Positions 26,142-34,428 of a DNA stretch of 47,220 bases are shown one piece after another; within the stretch, counting starts at the first letter, position 1, and each line of letters starts with the position of its first letter. A program made the position numbers and the translations under genes. The DNA comes from Desulfovibrio sp. (GTDB taxonomy: Bacteria; Desulfobacterota; Desulfovibrionia; Desulfovibrionales; Desulfovibrionaceae), in the NCBI GenBank assembly GCA_031291035.1, contig JAISLI010000027.1:1-47220 (forward strand), given 5' to 3'. The notes below the pieces were generated by a model. It was given only the letters and a program-made list of their open reading frames with translations, made no database searches and was not told the DNA's origin.

Positions 26142-28400
26142 TCATTTGCCGAGGCGACGGGCGATTTCCTTGGCTGCGGCGCGGCCCGCTCCCATGGCGA
26201 GAATGACCGTTGCCGCTCCGGAAACGATATCCCCGCCGGCAAAAACATTCGGCAGGGAGGTTTCTCCGTTTTCGTCGGCTTCAATGTACCCGCGACTGTT
26301 GAGCTTGAGGCCGGGCGTCGCGTCCAGGAGTACGGGGTTGGAGCCGGTGCCCACGGCAATGATCGCAAGGTCGGTTTGCATGGTGTAGGTGTCCCCCGGC
26401 ACCGGCGTGGGGCGGCGACGGCCGGAGGCGTCCGGTTCGCCAAGTTCCATGCGTTGCAATTCGACGGCGGCAAGACGTCCGTTCTCATTGCCCATGAAGC
26501 GCAGGGGAGCGCTGAGCATGGAAAAGACCACGCCCTCCTCTATGGCGTGCTCCACTTCCTCATGCCGGGCGGGCAGTTCGGCCATGGTGCGACGGTACAC
26601 GATGTTCACCTTTTCCGCGCCAAGGCGCAGGGCGGTGCGCGCCGCGTCCATGGCCACGTTGCCGCCGCCGAATACCGTCACCTGCCTGCCGGGGAACGTG
26701 GGCGTATCCCAAGTCGGAAAACTGTACGCTCGGCCCAGGTTGACGCGGGTCAGATATTCATTGGCGGAGAATACGCCGGTAAGATTTTCCCCCGGAACCT
26801 TCAGGAAGGTGGGCAACCCCGCGCCCACACCAATGAACACGGCTTTGTAGCCTTGGTCCAAAAGTTCCTGCACCTGAAAGGTTTTCCCGCCCACATAGTT
26901 GGTGACGAACTCCACGCCAAGCTGCTTGAGCACGGCGATTTCCGATCCGACGATATCCTTTTTGGGCAGGCGGAATTCCGGTATGCCATAGACAAGCACG
27001 CCGCCCGGCTCATGCAGGGCCTCGAAAATGGTGACGGAAATGCCCTTGGCCGCAAGGTGGCCCGCTGTCGTCAGCGAGGCGGGACCGGAACCGATGCAGG
27101 CGACCTTGAGGTCGGGATCGGGCAGAACGCATTCACTGCTGCCGAGCAGTTCCCGGCAAGCGCTGGAGGCAAGATAGGTGTCGGCGACAAAGCGCTCCAG
27201 GCGGCCGATGGCAATGGGCTGCCCCTTGGCGTTCAACGCGCATTCGCCTTCACACTGCGATTCCTGCGGGCACACGCGGCCGCAGACGGCGGGCAGACTG
27301 TTGGTGCTTTTGATGATCGCGTACGCTTCCGCAAGCTTGCCGTCCGCCAAGGCTTTGATGAAGTCCTTGATCGGCACTTCCACCGGGCAGCCCTTGACGC
27401 ACAGGGGCTTTTTACACTGTATGCAACGCCGGGCCTCTTTCAGCGCCATTCCCGGCGAATATCCGAGCGCCACTTCACGGAAGTTCTTGATCCGTTCGGT
27501 CGGAGGCTGGCAGGGCATATCCACGCGTTTGGGCAGTTCTTTTTTCGGTTTTTTCCCGGGCCTGTCGCCAAGGCATTCGCAGTATGCGTCGTGGGAGGTC
27601 TTTTCCTGATCCTTGAAGGTGACCAGACGTTGGCGCAGTTCCTTGAAATCCACAAAAAAGCCATCGAATTCCGGACCGTCCACGCAGGTGAATTTGGTCA
27701 CGCCGTCCACAGTCACGCGGCAGGCGCCGCACATGCCGATGCCGTCCACCATGATGGAATTGAGGCTGACGGTGGTGGGCGTCCTGAAAGGCCGGGCTGT
27801 ATTGACCACGGCTTCCATCATGGGCACGGGACCCACGGCAATGACTTCCCGCACATCCTTGTTCGTTTCCAGAATGTCCTTCAGCAGGTCCGTAACAATG
27901 CCCTTGCGGCCGAAGCTGCCGTCGTCGGTGCAGACGGCGACTTCCGGGCAGAAGGCGGAAAGCTCGGCGTGGTAGAGCAACAGATCCTTGCTGCGCGAGC
28001 CGATAATGGCGATGACATGGTTGCCGGCCCGGTGATGCCCTTTGGCGATGTGGTGCATGGCGGCTATGCCGGTGCCGCCGCCGATACAGAGCACCGTGCC
28101 GACTTTCTCAATATGAGTGGGTTTGCCCAGAGGTCCGCAGAGATCCAGAATTTCGTCTCCCTGCTTGAGATTTTCCAGTACAGCGGTTGTCTTGCCCATA
28201 ACAAGATAGACGATAGTGATCGTGCCCGCTCCGGCATCGGTATCGGCAATGGTCAGGGGAATACGTTCGCCGTTTTCGCTGACGCGAAGAATGACGAAGT
28301 TGCCCGGCTTCGCTGGTCCGGCTATATGGGGAGCGTGCAGCACAAGCCGGCTTGTTCGCCCCGGGATCAATGATTCTTTGGATAAAATGGGAAACGGCAT
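26142..28400 (-). CDS. NfnA-NfnB fusion: NADH-dependent ferredoxin:NADP+ oxidoreductase (GltD-like)
   Basis: A 752-residue cytoplasmic flavoprotein joining two subunits that are separate in well-studied Nfn enzymes. Residues 1 to about 275 resemble the NfnA/SudB FNR-like subunit: LTIADTDAGAGTITIVYLVM, LCIGGGTGIAAMHHIAKG, and a 2Fe-2S site GMCGACRV...FTCVDGPEFD. The rest resembles NfnB/GltD: RRCIQCKKPLCVKGCPVEV and CGRVCPQESQCEGEC (4Fe-4S), VACIGSGPASLTTAGHLAAK (FAD) and VTVFGGGNVAMDAARTALR (NADPH). The expected role is electron-bifurcating exchange between NADH, NADPH and ferredoxin. Start ATG 28400 has AGGAGG about 10 bases upstream. A NADP alcohol dehydrogenase gene lies immediately upstream. 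Confidence 0.92.
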   Translation of the reverse strand: MPFPILSKESLIPGRTSRLVLHAPHIAGPAKPGNFVILRVSENGERIPLTIADTDAGAGTITIVYLVMGKTTAVLENLKQGDEILDLCGPLGKPTHIEKVGTVLCIGGGTGIAAMHHIAKGHHRAGNHVIAIIGSRSKDLLLYHAELSAFCPEVAVCTDDGSFGRKGIVTDLLKDILETNKDVREVIAVGPVPMMEAVVNTARPFRTPTTVSLNSIMVDGIGMCGACRVTVDGVTKFTCVDGPEFDGFFVDFKELRQRLVTFKDQEKTSHDAYCECLGDRPGKKPKKELPKRVDMPCQPPTERIKNFREVALGYSPGMALKEARRCIQCKKPLCVKGCPVEVPIKDFIKALADGKLAEAYAIIKSTNSLPAVCGRVCPQESQCEGECALNAKGQPIAIGRLERFVADTYLASSACRELLGSSECVLPDPDLKVACIGSGPASLTTAGHLAAKGISVTIFEALHEPGGVLVYGIPEFRLPKKDIVGSEIAVLKQLGVEFVTNYVGGKTFQVQELLDQGYKAVFIGVGAGLPTFLKVPGENLTGVFSANEYLTRVNLGRAYSFPTWDTPTFPGRQVTVFGGGNVAMDAARTALRLGAEKVNIVYRRTMAELPARHEEVEHAIEEGVVFSMLSAPLRFMGNENGRLAAVELQRMELGEPDASGRRRPTPVPGDTYTMQTDLAIIAVGTGSNPVLLDATPGLKLNSRGYIEADENGETSLPNVFAGGDIVSGAATVILAMGAGRAAAKEIARRLGK

Positions 28401-28571
28401 GAATATTGGACCTCCTGGCAATGGTATGGCGAGTATTGCGCATTTTCAGAGGCAAGGGCGCCTGTCCCGCGAAAGTTCAGGCGAAATATGCACAGGAATG
28501 CCCACAGGCGAGTTGACCGCAGGCATTCCGTCCGGCAGGGGTTTGTCCGCCCGCGCGGAAATGTTGTCCGC

Positions 28572-29633
28572 TTATTCCAGCAATGCCACAGGCTTGATCA
28601 CATCGGCCGGCTTGTCTTTCATCAGCGCAAGACCGGCTTCCACCCCTTCCAGTCCTGTAAAGCGGTGCGTCACCAATTTTCCGGGGTCCACCCGGCCGTG
28701 CCGGACAATGGAGATCATCCGCTCCATGCGTCCGCGTCCGCCGGGACACAGACCACCATGGACAGATTTATGCGCCATGCCGCAGCCCCAGCCGAGACGG
28801 GGAATGGGCAGCGTATCGCCCACGCCGAAATAGTTGATGTTGCCGATAACACCGCCGGGTTTGACCATATCCACGGCCTGGGCCAGCGTCTGGGGCGGAC
28901 CGCCCGCGACAATCACATGATCGACGCCGAGCCCTTTGGTGGCATCCAGCACTTGGGCGACAATATCGCCGTTTTTGTAGTTGATGATGTCCGTCGCTCC
29001 GTACTCCCTGGCAAGCGCGACGCAGTTCGGGCGGCTGCCGACGGCGAAGATGCGGCCAGCGCCGCGCAATTCCGCCCCGGCCACGGCCATCAGGCCCACA
29101 GGACCGATGCCGATGACGCAGACGTCGGCGCCGATTTGCACTTGCGCCATTTCCGCGCCGTGAAAACCGGTGGTCATCATATCGGGCATCATGGCAGCCT
29201 GTTCAAGAGTAATGCCGTCAGGCAGCAAAGCAAGATTCATGTCCGCGTCGTTGACATGAAAATATTCGGCGAATACACCGTCCTTGTCATTGGAGAACTT
29301 CCACCCGGTGAGCATTCCTTCGGAATGTTGAGCCGGCACGCCAAGCTGCACGGGCAGGGTCCGCCATTCCGGCGTAATGGCCGGCACGACGACGCGATCC
29401 CCGGGCTTGAAGTCCTTGACTTTTTTGCCGATCTCGACAATGCGGCCGATAGCTTCATGGCCGAGAATCAGATTGCTCCGCTCGCCTATGGCTCCTTCAT
29501 ACACAGTATGAATATCGGAGGTGCAGGGAGCGAGAGCCAGGGGCGCGACAATGGCGTCATAGGGTCCGGCGACAGGTTTTTCCTTTTCAATCCAGCCGGC
29601 TTCTCCAATTTTCAGCATAGCAAATCCTTTCAT
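28572..29633 (-). CDS. NADP-dependent secondary alcohol dehydrogenase (TBADH/CBADH type)
   Basis: A 353-residue zinc medium-chain dehydrogenase very close to the Thermoanaerobacter/Clostridium isopropanol dehydrogenases: MKGFAMLKIGEAGWIEKEKP, GVFAEYFHVNDADMNLALLP and WGCGMAHKSVHGGLCPGGR match almost residue for residue. Zinc ligands C37, H59 and the Asp near 150 (MMPDMMTTGFHG) are present, and the structural zinc cysteines are absent as in that group. The NADP pocket GSRP is conserved. It would reduce ketones or oxidise secondary alcohols with NADP(H). It lies upstream of the NfnA-NfnB fusion in the same direction, with 171 bp between. Start ATG 29633 with GGAGG 9 bases upstream. Confidence 0.93.
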   Translation of the reverse strand: MKGFAMLKIGEAGWIEKEKPVAGPYDAIVAPLALAPCTSDIHTVYEGAIGERSNLILGHEAIGRIVEIGKKVKDFKPGDRVVVPAITPEWRTLPVQLGVPAQHSEGMLTGWKFSNDKDGVFAEYFHVNDADMNLALLPDGITLEQAAMMPDMMTTGFHGAEMAQVQIGADVCVIGIGPVGLMAVAGAELRGAGRIFAVGSRPNCVALAREYGATDIINYKNGDIVAQVLDATKGLGVDHVIVAGGPPQTLAQAVDMVKPGGVIGNINYFGVGDTLPIPRLGWGCGMAHKSVHGGLCPGGRGRMERMISIVRHGRVDPGKLVTHRFTGLEGVEAGLALMKDKPADVIKPVALLE

Positions 29634-29675
29634 CGGGGGAGACCTCCATAAGAAACAAAGGAAGGGGCTACCGGG

Positions 29676-29704
29676 AAGATATGCTCGGCGAAGCCGGGCG
29701 TCAA
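29676..29704 (-). promoter_or_regulatory. Sigma70-type promoter for the alcohol dehydrogenase
   Basis: Minus strand: TTGACG (29704-29699), 17-base spacer, TATCTT (29681-29676). It lies about 43 bases before the start codon. Confidence 0.5.
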
Positions 29705-29810
29705 GCGAGAGTCTCCCTGAAGGGAAAGTTCAGACCATAAAGGAAGTTTTGGTGAAATGCCGCCGGTAAAGGCCTTGCCTACCCGGAAGGGCAACAAACG
29801 ATACAATCGC

Positions 29811-29874
29811 TTGGAGCGGTCCAGCTTTTTCAAAGTTGGACCGCTCCAAGGCATTTTGCTTTTGAAACGCTCCC
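29811..29874 (-). repeat. MITE-like end plus 14-bp-stem hairpin at the porin 3' end (probable terminator)
   Basis: CTTGGAGCGGTCCA pairs with TGGACCGCTCCAAG, extended after one mismatch by CTTT/AAAG around TTC. It is joined to a partial family-1 end (GCATTTTGCTTTTGAAACGC then TCCCT) that touches the porin stop codon (29875-29877). On the minus strand the hairpin follows the stop by about 25 bases, so it can act as the porin terminator although no strong T-run follows. Confidence 0.65.
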
Positions 29875-31434
29875 TTAGAACGTATAGGCAAAAACCATCT
29901 GCGCCTTCCAGATGTCCTGTTTTTCAAAGGATGTTTCCCGGCCCGAGTTGGTTTTCTTCCAGGTGCCGTTGTCCATGAAATTGACCACATAGCCGAGTTC
30001 AAAGTTCATTTCCAGGTTTTCGTAAATCTGCCAGGAATTGATCAGGTTGAATTCCAGCAGGCCGTCCTTGGTGGTCATGTACGGGCCTTCCATGCTGCCG
30101 TTGTCCCAGTCGAACGCGGTCGCCATATATTTGACCATGGAGGTCGAGTTGGTGCCGCCCCAGTAAGCCACAGTGAAGCTGTGCTTGAGGTCTTCCATGA
30201 AGCTCAGCTCCGTGATGCGGCCCCCGATGCCCCAGGTGCCGGCATAGCTCGTGTTTCTGTCATAGTAGTTGCCGGAAGCCCAGCCCAGGTTGCCGTCGCC
30301 GATGAAGCTGGTGAAATTGCCGTAGGGGCAGATGGAGGGCATGCGCTCCGAGCCGTTCTTGGCGCTGCCGTCATCGCCGGAGGCGTACCAGCCGAAAATG
30401 CCCGGCGTGCCCCAGTCCATCTTGTACTCGACAAGGGCCTTGGCCAGCCAGCCTTGGCGCTCGGTGCTGCCGCGCCCGCGGTACTGCAGATTTTTGTAGA
30501 GGTCGTAGCGGCCCATGCCTTCCACATAGCCGTAGTTGATGTCGAACTCGATGTTCAGGGGGGCCAGGGCGGTGACGGCAAAGGGCAGGCCGGTCCAGAA
30601 CATGGAGCCGTAGGCCTTGGACGTATTGCCCACCGGATAGGCCTGGTTCAACTCAAAGGCGATAGCGGCGGTAGTGGGATAGGGATTGAGGGTGAAGTGC
30701 GGCGCGCCGTCCGCCAGCCCACCGTAATAGTCGTTAAATTTTGTGCTGTTTTTGCCGCGCATGCCGTACATGGCCCAGGGCGTGGCTTCAAAACCGTCAA
30801 ATTTCAGGGGCAGCAACAGGCCGAAGAGATCCATGTTGTCGAGGTAGTTGGCGCGGTTGGCGCTACGTTCGTTCCAGTAATCGTAATTATTCTCCGAATA
30901 GTTGTCGTTGAAGGGCCGCGCCCACAGGGCGGTCAGCCCCACATTCTCGCTGAACTGCCAGGCCGCCGTGATCCCGGCCGCCTGCGTGTCCATCACGGCG
31001 CTGCCGCCGGCCATGTTGGGCATGGTGACGGTGTGCAGGCCCATGCGGAGTTTGAGATCCGTGTCCGGCACGCCCCAGTCCAGATAGGCGCCGTGCAGCT
31101 TGATGACGCTTGTGCCGTCCGCGCCGAGGGCGCCGCCTTCATCGCCCTTGCCCCAGGTGGTGTCGCCTATCTGGAAAAACACCGTGCCGGAAAGATTTTC
31201 AGAGGCGACGGCATCCAGTTGCAGGCGTATGCGCTGCCCGGCCGTGAAGGCGTCGTCGCTGCTGTATTTCTGTTTTTCGTTGCCCGCACGGGTTTTTCTG
31301 ATAAAGTCGGTCTGCCCCACGCCGAAGCCCATCAACCATTCCCCTTCCGCCTTGAAGTCGATGGCGCTTGCCCCGGTCGTCGCCCCCAGCAGCATTGCGG
31401 CGGCCAGGAAAAGCACTGCCAAACGTCTTGCCAT
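29875..31434 (-). CDS. Outer-membrane homotrimeric porin (Desulfovibrio type)
   Basis: A 519-residue outer-membrane channel. Signal peptide residues 1-24 (MARRLAVLFLAAAMLLGATT, then GASA) precede the mature start IDFKAEGEWLMGFGVGQTDF. The body alternates aromatic and Gly/Asn-rich strands and ends in VFAYTF, the terminal Phe expected for beta-barrel insertion. The N-terminal pattern is that of the abundant Desulfovibrio porin family. It is monocistronic: a promoter lies at 31491-31519 and a hairpin repeat follows the stop. Substrate range unknown; such porins pass small organic acids and ions. Confidence 0.92.
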   Translation of the reverse strand: MARRLAVLFLAAAMLLGATTGASAIDFKAEGEWLMGFGVGQTDFIRKTRAGNEKQKYSSDDAFTAGQRIRLQLDAVASENLSGTVFFQIGDTTWGKGDEGGALGADGTSVIKLHGAYLDWGVPDTDLKLRMGLHTVTMPNMAGGSAVMDTQAAGITAAWQFSENVGLTALWARPFNDNYSENNYDYWNERSANRANYLDNMDLFGLLLPLKFDGFEATPWAMYGMRGKNSTKFNDYYGGLADGAPHFTLNPYPTTAAIAFELNQAYPVGNTSKAYGSMFWTGLPFAVTALAPLNIEFDINYGYVEGMGRYDLYKNLQYRGRGSTERQGWLAKALVEYKMDWGTPGIFGWYASGDDGSAKNGSERMPSICPYGNFTSFIGDGNLGWASGNYYDRNTSYAGTWGIGGRITELSFMEDLKHSFTVAYWGGTNSTSMVKYMATAFDWDNGSMEGPYMTTKDGLLEFNLINSWQIYENLEMNFELGYVVNFMDNGTWKKTNSGRETSFEKQDIWKAQMVFAYTF

Positions 31435-31490
31435 GATGCCTCACCTCACTGTGTTTGATTGTTACGATGTCACTTTTTTGCAGACTTGTA

Positions 31491-31519
31491 TATTTATCCA
31501 CAGCCCCGGCAACTGTCAA
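31491..31519 (-). promoter_or_regulatory. Sigma70-type promoter for the porin gene
   Basis: Minus strand: TTGACA (31519-31514), 17-base spacer, TAAATA (31496-31491). It lies about 57 bases before the porin start. Confidence 0.7.
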
Positions 31520-31528
31520 GCCAATTTG

Positions 31529-31542
31529 TGACAATATTGTCA
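31529..31542. promoter_or_regulatory. Perfect 14-bp palindrome just upstream of the porin promoter
   Basis: TGACAATATTGTCA. It lies 10 bases upstream of the porin -35 box and covers the DUF2325 stop codon. In context it reads TTGTGACAATATTGTCAA, reminiscent of CRP/FNR-family operators. Regulator unknown. Confidence 0.45.
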
Positions 31543-31914
31543 ATTTCCGGGCAGGGCGCCGGCCGCGGAATGCCGCCTCCGGGCTTGTGAGCCGACGCTT
31601 TCTCCCGTTCCGGGACAGCGCGTCCGGGCGCGGGCTTCCAGATGCGGGGCAATGCAGCGCCTGAGGGCGGAAACTCCCGAAGAATGAATCATTTCCAGGG
31701 GGATGGAATTGGCGGCCGCGTGCCTCAGGGCCTCTTTCCGCGCGTTGTGGGAAATTTTGCCCGTGCAGATGATGATGACGTCCGGCGCGCCGATCTGCCG
31801 CTTGATGCTGTTTTCCTGCCCGGTAAAAATTTTCAGTTCAATGCCCAGCTCCTTGGCCGCCGAAATATAATCCCTGCTCAGGCGATCCATGCCTCCGATC
31901 AAAACCGCGCACAT
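31540..31914 (-). CDS. DUF2325 protein
   Basis: A small protein of 124 residues beginning MCAVLIGGMDRLSRDYISAA. The core to about residue 90 (APDVIIICTGKISHNARKEA, PLEMIHSSGVSALRR) matches the DUF2325 family, a small alpha/beta domain of undefined function. The last 35 residues are Arg/Ala/Gly-rich and unlike the core. Start ATG 31914 has GGAGG at 5 bases. It lies 105 bp upstream of the porin gene in the same direction, with its own promoter. Confidence 0.8.
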   Translation of the reverse strand: MCAVLIGGMDRLSRDYISAAKELGIELKIFTGQENSIKRQIGAPDVIIICTGKISHNARKEALRHAAANSIPLEMIHSSGVSALRRCIAPHLEARARTRCPGTGESVGSQARRRHSAAGALPGN

Positions 31915-31933
31915 GCCGACCTCCTTTTTTGGA

Positions 31934-31962
31934 TAGTTACAGAAAAAGGAATTAAAAGTCAA
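31934..31962 (-). promoter_or_regulatory. Sigma70-type promoter for the DUF2325 gene
   Basis: Minus strand: TTGACT (31962-31957), 17-base A/T-rich spacer, TAACTA (31939-31934). It lies about 20 bases before the start codon, so the leader would be very short. Confidence 0.5.
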
Positions 31963-31985
31963 TTTCAACAAGATGTTTTTATAAA

Positions 31986-32026
31986 CAGGGCTGACCGGAA
32001 GATCCCGCCGGAATCCGGCCGCCCTG
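31986..32026 (-). terminator. Possible terminator of the acetyl-CoA synthetase gene
   Basis: CAGGGC and GCCCTG close a GC-rich stem with further GGCCGGA/TCCGG pairing. On the minus strand it is followed by TTTATAAA. It lies about 60 bases past the stop. Confidence 0.4.
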
Positions 32027-32087
32027 TGCGCAATCAACATCTACATGTAATATTTTTTGTGTGTCGTCAAGAAAAAGAAAATCATTT

Positions 32088-34112
32088 TCAATCAATTTTC
32101 TGATCTTTTTCAGCGGGAGCGTCTTCCGCCTTGCCCTGAATCAGGTTTTTACGGCCGCGCACGATGTCGGCAATGATTTCCGGATTGGCAAGGGATGTCG
32201 CGTCGCCTGTGTCTTCGGCCCCGGCGGCTATTTTGCGCAGAAGCCGGCGAATAATTTTGCCCGATGACGTTTTGGGCATGGCCCGCGTGAACTGGATGCG
32301 CTCCGGGCTTGCCAGGGGGCCTATGTCGCGGCGCACGGCCTCCCGCAGCTTCGCGCGCAGGTCTTCGCTCCACGGCGCATCCTCGCGCGGGACGACAAAG
32401 GCGTAGATGGCTTCGCCCTTGAGACTGTGGGGCATCGGCACAACAGCGGCCTCCGCCACTTCGGGGCAGGCCGTCAGTATGGCCTCGATTTCCACCGTGG
32501 AGAGGCGGTGACCGGAAACATTGATGGAATCGTCAATCCGTCCCAGTATCCAGAAATAGCCGTCTTCGTCCACCTGGGCCCCGTCTCCGGATTCATAGCA
32601 GCCGAAACGGCTGAAGTAGGAGCGGTATTTTTCCTCATCGTTGAACACGCCAAGCATCATGCCGGGCCAGGGCCCGCGTATCACAAGGCGGCCCACTTCA
32701 CGGCCCTCCTCTCCGTCGGTATCCGCGGCGTCCATGACCGCCGCGTCAATGCCCGGCAACGGCCGCGCCGCGGAGCCGGGCTTGAGCTTTGTGGCGTAGG
32801 GCATGGGGCTTATCATGGCCCCGCCGGTCTCCGTCTGCCACCAGGTGTCCACAATGGGCAGTTCGCCGTTGCCGATATGTTTGTGATACCACTGCCAGGC
32901 TTCCGGGTTGATGGGCTCGCCCACAGTCCCCAGGATGCGCAGGCTTGAGAGGTCATAGCGCTCTGTCCAGGCCTCGCCCAGGCGCATGAGCGAGCGTATG
33001 ACCGTGGGCGCGGTATAGAGGATGTTGACGCGGAATTTCTCCACAATGCTCCAGTAACGGTCGGGTTTGGGCCACGCGGGCACCCCCTCGAACATCAGCG
33101 TGGTGGCCCCGAGCGCCAGCGGGCCGTAGATGCCGTAGGTATGGCCGGTAATCCAGCCCACATCCGCCGTGCACCAGTACACGTCGTCATCGCGCACATC
33201 GAAACACCACTGGGTGGTGTGGGCCGCGTAGGTAAGATACCCGCCCGTGGAATGCATGATTCCTGTGGGTTTGCCGGTGCTTCCGCTGGTGTGCAGCAGA
33301 AAGAGCGTGTCGTTGGCATCCATGGGTTCACAGGGAAAATCGGAATTCAGGGTGAAGTCGTCGATGAGGTCATGCCACCAGACGTCACGGTTGGATTTCA
33401 TGGAGACATTGTTCAGGCGCGCGTGGCTGACCACGACAACATGGGCCACCGAGGGGCATTTTTCCAGAATGGGGTCAAGATTGGCCTTGAGCGGTTTGAT
33501 TTTGCCCGCGCGCAGCGCCGCGTCGGCCGTGATGACGATGCGCGCCCTGGAATCCTGTATGCGGCCGCGCACACCGCCCTCGGCGTAGCCGGAAAAAATG
33601 GTGACGTGTATGGCCCCGATGCGCGCGCAGGCCAGCATGGCGATGATCAGCTCCGGAATCATGGGCATGTACAGGGCCACATGATCGCCCTTGCGTATGC
33701 GCAGGGAGCTCAGGGCGTGAGCGACGCGGCAGACTTCGGTATACAGCATCTGGTAGGTATGGCAGCGCACGTCCATTTCCTGTTCGCCCTGCCAGATCAG
33801 CGCCGCCTTGTTGCGGCGGCCAGAGATGAGATGGCGGTCAATGCAGTTGAAGGAGGCATTGAGTCTGGCCCCCGTGAACCAGCGGTATTTGTGCCGCGCC
33901 TCGTCGGCGACCAGCACGCGGTTCCAGCGTTTGAACCAGTGCAGCAACTGCGACGCGCGCGCCCCCCAGAAATCCTCCGGGTCTTCCAGCGCCCGGCGGC
34001 AGATCGCCTCGTATTCCTCCCCGTCGCTGATCCATGCCTGGGTTCTGCCGTGTACCGGCGGCGGATAGCTGCGTTTCTCGCTCAACAGTGCGGCAAGCCG
34101 TTCCCGGGACAT
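32088..34112 (-). CDS. acs: Acetyl-CoA synthetase (AMP-forming)
   Basis: Activates acetate to acetyl-CoA via acetyl-AMP. The 674-residue product is of family length: P-loop-like LLHTSGSTGKPTGIMHSTGG, DVYWCTADVGWITGHTYGIYG, WWQTETGG, YESGDGAQVDEDGYFWILGR, and the C-terminal MPKTSSGKIIRRLLRKIA containing the catalytic and acetylation-prone lysine. Start ATG 34112 has AGGAGG about 10 bases upstream; further upstream codons would include the promoter. Confidence 0.95.
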   Translation of the reverse strand: MSRERLAALLSEKRSYPPPVHGRTQAWISDGEEYEAICRRALEDPEDFWGARASQLLHWFKRWNRVLVADEARHKYRWFTGARLNASFNCIDRHLISGRRNKAALIWQGEQEMDVRCHTYQMLYTEVCRVAHALSSLRIRKGDHVALYMPMIPELIIAMLACARIGAIHVTIFSGYAEGGVRGRIQDSRARIVITADAALRAGKIKPLKANLDPILEKCPSVAHVVVVSHARLNNVSMKSNRDVWWHDLIDDFTLNSDFPCEPMDANDTLFLLHTSGSTGKPTGIMHSTGGYLTYAAHTTQWCFDVRDDDVYWCTADVGWITGHTYGIYGPLALGATTLMFEGVPAWPKPDRYWSIVEKFRVNILYTAPTVIRSLMRLGEAWTERYDLSSLRILGTVGEPINPEAWQWYHKHIGNGELPIVDTWWQTETGGAMISPMPYATKLKPGSAARPLPGIDAAVMDAADTDGEEGREVGRLVIRGPWPGMMLGVFNDEEKYRSYFSRFGCYESGDGAQVDEDGYFWILGRIDDSINVSGHRLSTVEIEAILTACPEVAEAAVVPMPHSLKGEAIYAFVVPREDAPWSEDLRAKLREAVRRDIGPLASPERIQFTRAMPKTSSGKIIRRLLRKIAAGAEDTGDATSLANPEIIADIVRGRKNLIQGKAEDAPAEKDQKID

Positions 34113-34176
34113 CGCGCTCGTTCCTCCTGGCCTTTGCTCCGGCCTTTTGTCCTGAAAAGGAAAAATCCCGAGTATA

Positions 34177-34205
34177 ACTATATGCGTACAGGACGGCGCC
34201 GTCAA
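34177..34205 (-). promoter_or_regulatory. Sigma70-type promoter for acs
   Basis: Minus strand: TTGACG (34205-34200), 17-base spacer, TATAGT (34182-34177). The leader would be about 60 bases. Confidence 0.7.
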
Positions 34206-34258
34206 CAGAAAACCAGAAAACACAGGAAACGGGGATTGCCCGCGCTTTCGCGGTCAAT

Positions 34259-34294
34259 GCGCCATGTTACGCCTATACGTGGTGGATTATGGAG
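34259..34294. repeat. Copy 2 of the ~35-bp dispersed repeat
   Basis: Matches 2131-2166; see that entry. Confidence 0.5.
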
Positions 34295-34428
34295 AACAGG
34301 CGCCCTTGCGGGTAGTCAGGATGTCGCGTATTGATTGGCAAAGGCTGAAATTGATGAACCTGACATGATGGAACAGTTTTTTAAGCGTCAGTTGAAACAT
34401 AACCGGCACATATCACAAAGGATTTGGA

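Larger units (their letters stand above)
34113..34428. other. 316-bp divergent gap between acs and the PPTase gene
   Basis: Holds the acs promoter (34177-34205) and copy 2 of the ~35-bp repeat (34259-34294). No promoter for the rightward gene stands out, and no gene is supported. Confidence 0.6.

Noticed and set aside
26001..28373. 790-residue plus-strand frame opposite the NfnA-NfnB fusion
   Set aside because: Antisense shadow with His/Gly/Arg-rich composition and no recognisable domain.
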